64,000 nucleotides of DNA. Source: Verpa conica. Taxonomy: Eukaryota > Ascomycota > Pezizomycetes > Pezizales > Morchellaceae. The position numbers and the translations under genes are program-made. This document shows, piece after piece, positions 59,101 to 64,000 of the stretch. The stretch lies in contig JAUFSD010000007.1 in NCBI GenBank assembly GCA_033030425.1, positions 1,302,001-1,366,000 of the forward strand, written 5' to 3'. The first letter of the stretch is position 1, and every line of letters begins with the position of its first letter. The notes beneath the pieces are model-generated. The model had not been told where the DNA came from. It searched no databases and was given only the letters and a program-made list of their open reading frames with translations.

Positions 59101-59938
59101 CTTCCACCCCCAAACCGACGGACAAACAGAACGAGTCAACGCCATCTTAGAACAGTATCTCCGAGCCTATGTCAACTACCAACAAGACAATTGGGCAGAA
59201 CTTCTAAACACTGCCGAATTCTGTTACAACAATACAGCATCAAGCACCACCAAAGTCTCGCCATTCTTTGCCAATTACGGTTACAACCCAAAACACCACC
59301 TAAATCTACAAGCCCCCGTCACACAAGCCCCTGAGGTCGAGTCATACACCAAACAGTTACAAACACTACATGACTCACTCCGCGACGAAATCCGTTTCAG
59401 CCAAGAATCACAAGCGGAACAATCAAACAAACATCGGTCACCCGATCCTATCCTGAAACCGGGAGAAAAAGTTTGGCTACTCAGACGAAACATCAACACC
59501 ACACGACCCTCCAGCAAGCTGGATTTCAAACGCCTAGGACCATTCTCCATACTCGAACGAATAGGTACCCGCGCCTATAAATTGGACCTTCCTTCCTCCA
59601 TGAAAGTCCATCCAACATTCCATATCAGTCTCTTAGAACCAACAGCCTCTTCAGAACCAATACCCGGTCATATCCAGCCTCCTCCTCCTCCAGTCATCGT
59701 TAACTCTCACGAAGAATTCGAAATCGATCAGGTTATCGATTCCAAACTCCTTCGCAACAAACTCTACTACCGCGCTCAGTGGAAGGGATACTCAAAAGAA
59801 CACGACCAAGAGTGGTACCCTGCTTCCAATTTCGAAAACTCCCAATCCCTCGTCCACGAATTCCACCACCGCTACCCACACAAACCCTCCCCCACAAACC
59901 AAAATGTCCCTATACGTCGCACCCGTTCCCGCCGTTAA
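56090..59938 (+). CDS. pol: Pol polyprotein of the chromovirus (PR-RT-RH-IN-chromodomain)
   Basis: 1282 aa in the -1 frame relative to gag. A TAA at 56087-56089 precedes the first ATG, so a shift or reinitiation must occur in 56090-56186. Domains: aspartic protease LDSGATGNFID (~104); reverse transcriptase with LCVDYRGLNAVT, MPFGLTNAPATFQ and YLDDILIYS (~478); RNase H with VETDASDYVVAAVI; integrase HHCC zinc site (HDNPAAGHPGREK...CDTCARIK, ~847), DDE residues in SMDFITGLP, TSDRDSLF and DGQTERVN; GPF/Y module RLGPFSILERIGTRAYKLDL; chromodomain FEIDQVIDSKL...YYRAQWKGYSKEHDQEWYP (~1212-1265). The chromodomain would direct integration to particular chromatin. No stop or frameshift seen. Confidence 0.95.
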   Translation: MPRKNVETKAQKTSRYLLTKSRRIGKRGRPGVKRNLPLAKEPPRVAKLSRFAPLQDLPENHMLVSTDGLSCSSDIPPKHAPDDHLILPVQISLGNQVIETFAMLDSGATGNFIDRSFANQKQFPVQAKKVAQPLTLIDGSTSQSGTITHQIKLPIKIGNHQETETLQVTKLGHYPVILGIPWFKKHNPEIMWKEHQVNFTSKTCQEECLNVPSVVQALPEKPAIIQHLRTADISLVGAAAFKRSAKQGEPCLLTIREIDHALELCASDKYEYMRKDTQPPAKSPEAKNLLPVEYHDFLDIFHERKPTDPPPRRQADHKINLMPGTTPPFKQLYSLSEAELKTLREYLETYLKRGWIRSSSSSAGAPILFVKKKDGSMRLCVDYRGLNAVTVKDRYPLPLINEALDRLKSAKVYTSLDIREGYHHIRIAEGDEWKTAFRTRYGLYEYTVMPFGLTNAPATFQAWINEILSEFLDVFCIVYLDDILIYSEDMKSHVSQVRQVMKKLRNAGINLKPSKCHFHQEEIEYLGFIVSPKGVFMDPKKIQAITEWPDLASVHDVQCFLGFANFYRRFINKYSNICKPLTQLLKKDVKFEFNTEARKAFDILKKAFTTAPILQHFDPSKEITVETDASDYVVAAVISQKNNEGILHPIAYYSKKMNAAQINYEIHDKELLAIVSAFREWRQYLEGSQYQIKVLSDHKNLEYFMTTKELNRRQARWAETLGSYNFVITYRPGDQGQKPDALTRRSGDLPQKGDLHLKQTLLKPDKFKLSATITNTATDNTIKEEIQKQLQNDPLTCQVIQSLKSGVTRSKDVALGLCSMQDNLLTYDGLIWIPDNTPLRLQIMKQIHDNPAAGHPGREKTLELITRDYYFPGIRKFVTKYVDHCDTCARIKPVRHAPFGLLKPLQPPDRPWRSLSMDFITGLPTSQGHDALWVVVDRLTKMAHFVPCQASLTAQQFAKLFMTHVFKHHGLPDDITSDRDSLFTSNLWKELTKELGIKSNLSTAFHPQTDGQTERVNAILEQYLRAYVNYQQDNWAELLNTAEFCYNNTASSTTKVSPFFANYGYNPKHHLNLQAPVTQAPEVESYTKQLQTLHDSLRDEIRFSQESQAEQSNKHRSPDPILKPGEKVWLLRRNINTTRPSSKLDFKRLGPFSILERIGTRAYKLDLPSSMKVHPTFHISLLEPTASSEPIPGHIQPPPPPVIVNSHEEFEIDQVIDSKLLRNKLYYRAQWKGYSKEHDQEWYPASNFENSQSLVHEFHHRYPHKPSPTNQNVPIRRTRSRR

Positions 59939-60968
59939 GGTTACCGTCGATGGCACCGCTATTAGCCTAAGCACTCATGCCCACATCACCCTTCTCCGTA
60001 CCAAACTAGAATTTGCCAAACGCGACTACGAAGTAGCCGCCCAGTCCCTCAAAGCTTTCCCCCAAGCCCTCCGTATCTTCGAGTGCCGGTTACTCGAAGC
60101 CACCATGGAAGTGAACACCTACCATGCCAACGTACTTGCCACCACAAGCGCTGCCTTGGGGCAGCAAATAACCCTTATCAAAGCCAGAATCAACGTCCCT
60201 GCCGAAACACCACTCTCCCCACTCATCAAGGAGGATGGAACCCTTGACTACAGAAAACTCGAGGTAGCAATCACTGCTGCCAGTACCCAACCAACGATCC
60301 CGATCCTCGAAGACCCGTATTGCGAGGATTGCCAAGAAAGACACCCTGTTGCTGCCTCGTCCCCTACCTCCACCATTCCCGACCACCAACCCACCAGCCC
60401 CATGAGCGTAAGCTCAAAACATAGTTGCGAGTGCGAGGACGAACACCCGTCCCCCTACGTCGTGTCACCAACTCCCCCAGCACCAGTATCCCCCCCTCCC
60501 GGCCTCATCGAAATGGTCCAAGAGGTTGGCATTATAACCAAAAACGTCTCTACCATCATCTCGGGAACCGCAGTTCTCAACGCTCAGTATGAGAAGCGTC
60601 TACAGACCGAGAAAGAAGAATTGCAGAAGGAGAGGATGGACCTCATCAACCGGCTCACCAACCAAGCTGTACAGGAAGGACACATTACCCCTCGCACCAA
60701 AGAAGAACCCCCCTTCTCCCCCATGTTCAAGGCTCACGGGGAAAGAGCAGAACTTGTCCCCCTTGCCTACGCTCCGCCAGCAGCTGAATCTGCTCCCTCC
60801 ACCGCCAACTCCTACGATTCTTGGGGAAACATCAAACCCCAAGTCACCTTCGAACAATCCGCGGAAGACCCAGATCTTCCCATCCCCACTCCCCAATACC
60901 AACGCAAGCTCTCTAAGGGAGCCCGCCACCGTCGTAATATCCAACGCCGCCTCAGGCAACAAAACTAG
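59904..60968 (+). CDS. Third ORF of the chromovirus, unknown function
   Basis: 354 aa from an ATG at 59904, overlapping the end of pol by 35 nt in the +1 frame, and ending 42 nt before the 3' LTR. It has an N-terminal helical part (AHITLLRTKLEFAKRDYEVA), a middle with a CEDC and a CECED motif between Pro/Ser-rich linkers, a coiled coil (YEKRLQTEKEELQKERMDL), and a basic tail (KLSKGARHRRNIQRRLRQQN). There is no signal peptide or membrane segment, so it does not look like an envelope. It is fully open with codon use like gag and pol, which supports selection. RNA binding or nuclear targeting by the basic tail is a guess. Confidence 0.82.
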   Translation: MSLYVAPVPAVKVTVDGTAISLSTHAHITLLRTKLEFAKRDYEVAAQSLKAFPQALRIFECRLLEATMEVNTYHANVLATTSAALGQQITLIKARINVPAETPLSPLIKEDGTLDYRKLEVAITAASTQPTIPILEDPYCEDCQERHPVAASSPTSTIPDHQPTSPMSVSSKHSCECEDEHPSPYVVSPTPPAPVSPPPGLIEMVQEVGIITKNVSTIISGTAVLNAQYEKRLQTEKEELQKERMDLINRLTNQAVQEGHITPRTKEEPPFSPMFKAHGERAELVPLAYAPPAAESAPSTANSYDSWGNIKPQVTFEQSAEDPDLPIPTPQYQRKLSKGARHRRNIQRRLRQQN

Positions 60969-60996
60969 ACCCCGGTCTCGTAGGAACTTCGCCCTT

Positions 60997-61005
60997 AAAG
61001 AGGGA
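60997..61005 (+). other. Likely polypurine tract
   Basis: AAAGAGGGA, 5 nt before the 3' LTR. A PPT normally abuts the LTR, so this short tract is only a candidate for plus-strand priming. Confidence 0.45.
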
Positions 61006-61010
61006 CCTAC

Positions 61011-61372
61011 TGTCAAGAACACCCATTTCCTAAGTCTGCCTTGTCTATCTCCTTGTTTCATGTATCGTTTCATATCTCGTAGGATTCATGATATCATTGG
61101 TCATGTAAAGAAGTACGCCTCGCAGGACGAGACGTCTATAGTTTCATGTAGAAGGAGGTCGCTCCTTCAGTTTCATATTGTCTCATTGTTGATCTCAGCG
61201 TCCCTCCAGAAAGGGTATAAAAGGGACGCATCTCTATCAGATAGTTAGTTCTTCACGCAACAACTTGCATTCAATACCTTACCTACCTTGTCCTTGAGTT
61301 CCTAGTCTCTCGATACTAGCCTTGCCTTGTGATTATCGCCTGCTGTTCCCCAATAGGTGATCGGTTCTTACA
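61011..61372 (+). repeat. 3' LTR of the chromovirus
   Basis: Same 362 bp as 54661-55022; I see no difference between the two. Confidence 0.95.
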
Positions 61373-61404
61373 GTTACTTACACAATTATGTTTGTACCGT
61401 AGTG

Positions 61405-62603
61405 CAGAGTCAAACACATTGAAATATTTATGACTAAAATGACTAGCCATCTATTCCACCCGCTCCTATATAGTTTTCGTTAGGGAAAGGCACCTAAGCA
61501 TCAATTGTTAGGCGGAACTTTAAGCATCGTCCAGAATGGGTATGTTCAAACAGGGAGTGATTAAGGCCATAAAGACAGAGCTTAATTATGAAGAACAAAG
61601 CCCATACGCGGTCGAAATGAAACCAACAGTATGTAGATTTAGTAGCTCTTAGACAAAGTGTTATCATCAAGAGAAGAGAATTTACCGGTACATCTCACCC
61701 TGGAGTACTCGTAAGTCCTTATGTTCCAGAATACAAGTCGGAAATCCGGCTAAAAAGAGAGAAATAGTACCTATAGAGAAGTGGTGGAAGAAGCTAGATG
61801 AGAGCTCTAGTAGGATTATCTAGACCTAGTCACCTTTGAGCTCGAAATTTTTTGGCCTGATCCGAGCAGAACTAGGGGAGAGTCCTGTAAGCCTACAAAT
61901 AAACCTAATTTCTCAAAACAGATATCTTATGAGTTTGTAGTTTTACTTGATTTTGGGAGTGGCATTCTTCTAAGCTACATACAATAAAACTACTAGCTAA
62001 TAGTATTACACAGCTACTACTGTCTCACTGCCATGTCAATTCTTAACCGACTCCCAACACCTTTCACACTCTCACAACGCGACTTTGGAAATATAATGAA
62101 TCTTTTCCAGACGCTCTGTCTCTATTACACATTTTTATACAATATCCGTTAGGGATTTTCTGAATATTTTAACACCTTTGTGTGATCTAAAAGAAGTCTG
62201 TTGTCACTTCCTAGTTGTAACTCGTACCTAGGTGACGTGACAGACTTTGGTTATTCTTAGCTATGAGTGCACATATATTCATTAATTATACTTCCCCCCA
62301 GAGCCATGGTACCAGCTTTAGTAAAATACTACGAGTGATGATTGATGATTATGTTCACCAAACCTAATTAAGACGAAAAAATATTTTCAGAAATAACTCA
62401 TTGGTTTCTTTATAGATATATATAGAGAAGAAATTATTTATATAGTATTCTCCGTGCCTAGGTTTAGCACAGTAATAATATTATCTTAAAATTTGAGCTA
62501 TATAGGAACTCCCACTTTGCTATTATTTTTCACTTCACTCTCCTATTTCCCAATCATCGATCCGGCCACCTCTTATATATATATATATATTATAGGCCTA
62601 GAC
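61405..62603. other. Intergenic, no gene seen
   Basis: AT-rich DNA, including a (TA)n tract at about 62576-62591. No supportable frame. Confidence 0.4.
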
Positions 62604-63000
62604 TATGGGGCGTCAAATGTGTCAAAAATTAATTTTCCCACTGGTGGTAAAATCATGGGCAAACATGCTGGAATACAGTATAAAACCGGACTATCTGTCT
62701 AGAATACTATGATGGTCCACAATTAAAAGATTAAGTAAGACATGAAAATTTACCAATTAAAATACATGAAGCACTACTTGAAGCTGGATCCTTGGCTATT
62801 GCCTCTAAAGGGAAAGATAAGGTCTAGATCAGGATTAAAGGGATAGTTATGTGTGAGATATTTGTGTTAAACCAGTGGGCTATTGTGGACCACTATAGTA
62901 TTCCAGACAGATGGTCCAGTTTTATACTGTACTCCAGTGTGTTTGTCCATTATTTTACCACCGGTGGGAAATTGAATTATAACACATTTGCTCTTCCATA
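62604..63000. repeat. Palindromic MITE, family 2, best copy
   Basis: Left arm TATGGGGCGTCAAATGTGTC, TTTTCCCACTGGTGGTAAAA, GCTGGAATACAGTATAAAAC and the reversed right arm TATGGAAGAGCAAATGTG, TTTCCCACCGGTGGTAAAAT, CACTGGAGTACAGTATAAAA match over ~120 bp. No coding capacity. Related fragments at 49850-50215 and 52290-52505. Confidence 0.7.
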
Positions 63001-63030
63001 ACGTATAACTTCCTCTCCCTAATAATAACA

Positions 63031-63739
63031 CTAATCACGGCTGATTCTATGAACTTCATTATCACTATTGCGGGGGTTATATCGACCTCTTAGTTTAGAC
63101 TCACTATTAGAAGCAGTGTCATCTTCATACAATCTATTTTCTTGGATTGTAGCCGCATCTCCCCTCGCTCGTCTTTGAGCTTCTCTTGCAATTCTCGCCT
63201 GCCTATGTTTCTCTCTTACAATTTCGTACCTTCTCGCCTCTCTCTTCAGTTTCCTTATCTTCTTTTCCCTTATCTCGCGTGGGTTGTGTTTATCCGAGTC
63301 CTCGGATGAGGAACTATCTGAGCTGTACAAACTATTCGTATCCGGGCCGTCACCATTGTCATTGTCATTGTTATTATCATTGTCACCACCATCGTCATCC
63401 TCTGGGAAACTTTTATTACGATCCATGAAGTCTATTACTACTGCGGCGGCAGCTGCCCCTCCAGTGAGAATCCCAGACGTTTTACCAATCGTTCCCAATG
63501 TTGCTGCTCCGTATCCGCCTATTGCTGCACCCTGGCAGAAGGCGAAAAGACTGCTAGCCCCTACTGAACTAATCCTCGATTGAATACTAGCAGCGACACT
63601 ACCTAATTCTCAGTTAGTATAAGTTTATTTGAAGGGAATAGAGGTCTATAGGACTTACCGGCGACTACTCCTCCAGCACTAAATCCTACCAACCCTAAAG
63701 CTGGCGCAACACAAAAAGGCGCAAGGGTTGTAGCTCCGC
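63031..63739 (-). CDS. Interferon-6-16 (Ifi6/ISG12)-like membrane protein, 5' end unresolved
   Basis: Exons 63739-63659 and 63602-63031, intron 63603-63658 (56 nt); stop at 63031-63033. The first part is Gly/Ala-rich and hydrophobic: TTLAPFCVAPALGLVGFSAG, GVVAGSVAASIQSRI, SLFAFCQGAAIGGYGAAT, LGTIGKTSGILTGGAAAAAV. This is the Ifi-6-16 domain pattern of small membrane proteins found in animals and many fungi. A long charged tail follows with Asp/Asn repeats and Arg/Lys/Glu-rich helix (REKKIRKLKREARRYEI). Upstream exons probably lie at 63740-63935 (MDYFS at ~63930), but the frame there is not settled. Function in fungi is unknown. Confidence 0.65.
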
Positions 63740-64000
63740 CTTATATGTACGGGGATTTTCACGAGTGTACTGTTCTATTTTGTCATATGCACCTCCTTTT
63801 TAAAGACAGCTTTAGTTAGTGATTTACTCGAAAATAGACGTGTAGCTCTCTCGACGGTAGTTGATGGCTAGAAGTAATAAAAGTTTCTATCATTAGAGAA
63901 CTTAAATACACTTACTGAAGTAGTCCATGCCTATTTTATAAGGATTATGTTGGGACCAGAACAGGTGATGTGGTATTGAAGTTGAGGTCTGGAGAAGAAC
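63740..64000. other. Right edge of window; probable 5' exons of the Ifi-6-16-like gene
   Basis: A minus-strand stretch reads GGAYDKIEQYTRENPRTYK at about 63800-63742, and MDYFS with a GTAAGT donor near 63930. The joins between them and the main exons were not resolved. Confidence 0.35.

Larger units (their letters stand above)
54661..61372 (+). mobile_element. Complete Ty3/gypsy chromovirus, TSD GTTAC
   Basis: 6712 bp with 362-bp LTRs (54661-55022, 61011-61372) that look identical on reading, TG...CA ends and a perfect 5-bp duplication GTTAC (54656-54660, 61373-61377). Inside are gag, a pol with protease, reverse transcriptase, RNase H, integrase and chromodomain, and a third ORF. All frames are open, so the copy appears young and potentially active. 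Confidence 0.95.
53836..61404. mobile_element. CACTA-like non-autonomous DNA element (~852 bp) split by a chromovirus
   Basis: Perfect 12-bp inverted ends CACTACGGTACA (53836-53847) and TGTACCGTAGTG (61393-61404), with the direct repeat CAGA on both sides (53832-53835, 61405-61408). Removing the chromovirus and one GTTAC leaves ~852 bp with no coding capacity, filled with short AACACAnnnTGTG-type dyad repeats. CACTA ends, repeat-rich subtermini and a short duplication fit the CMC (CACTA/Mirage/Chapaev) superfamily; a 4-bp duplication points to the Chapaev side. No autonomous partner is in the window. Confidence 0.65.

Overview
The window is nuclear DNA of a filamentous ascomycete (Pezizomycotina). 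The evidence is many short GT-AG introns (about 40-96 nt, mostly 47-65), AT-rich and repeat-rich intergenic DNA, and fungal-type proteins (MSH6 with a PIP box, RTC5, RCF1, ILV1, class II DAHP synthase, fungal GH36). I cannot place the genus. Genes were modelled by joining exons by hand on splice sites, reading phase and family similarity recalled from memory; no database search was run.

Layout: 1-399 is the 3' end of a coiled-coil gene that resembles inner kinetochore AME1/CENP-U. 1338-7950 is a nest of mobile elements: a long-TIR element, three ~600 bp solo LTRs (family B), and two ~1256 bp solo LTRs (family A) sitting inside two of the B copies with clean 5-bp target duplications. 8902-24130 is the main gene block: FAD-linked oxidoreductase (-), class II DAHP synthase (-), HYPK-like protein (+), MSH6 (-), a MULE transposase relic, and a GH36 raffinose synthase/alpha-galactosidase-like gene (+). 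24131-33057 is sparse: an ER-type FKBP, MITEs, tiny poly-A retroposons and a broken kelch-repeat gene. 33058-49637 holds a ubiquitin-specific protease (+), a small unrecognised gene (-), RTC5 (-), a large disordered/coiled-coil acidic fungal protein (+), RCF1 (-) and threonine dehydratase ILV1 (+). 49638-53835 carries MITEs, a relic of an adenylation (NRPS-type) domain and an unrecognised ORF. 53836-61404 is an ~852-bp CACTA-like element made largely of 22-bp dyad repeats, into which a complete Ty3/gypsy chromovirus (54661-61372, LTRs apparently identical) has inserted. The right edge is a partial interferon-6-16-like gene (-).

The genes do not form an obvious pathway cluster. Most are housekeeping: aromatic and branched-chain amino acid synthesis, mismatch repair, ubiquitin removal, respiratory supercomplexes, protein folding. 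DAHP synthase and the HYPK-like gene are divergent across 278 bp, and the HYPK-like gene and MSH6 converge with 155 bp between stops.

The most notable signals are: (1) the chromovirus with an additional 354-aa ORF after the chromodomain integrase and a likely self-priming PBS; (2) the CACTA-like host element with a 22-bp/11-bp dyad array; (3) a family of four very short (about 55-80 bp body) poly-A retroposons, three with perfect 13-16 bp target duplications; (4) nested solo LTRs; (5) a 76-bp MITE whose terminal repeat holds intron-like splice signals.
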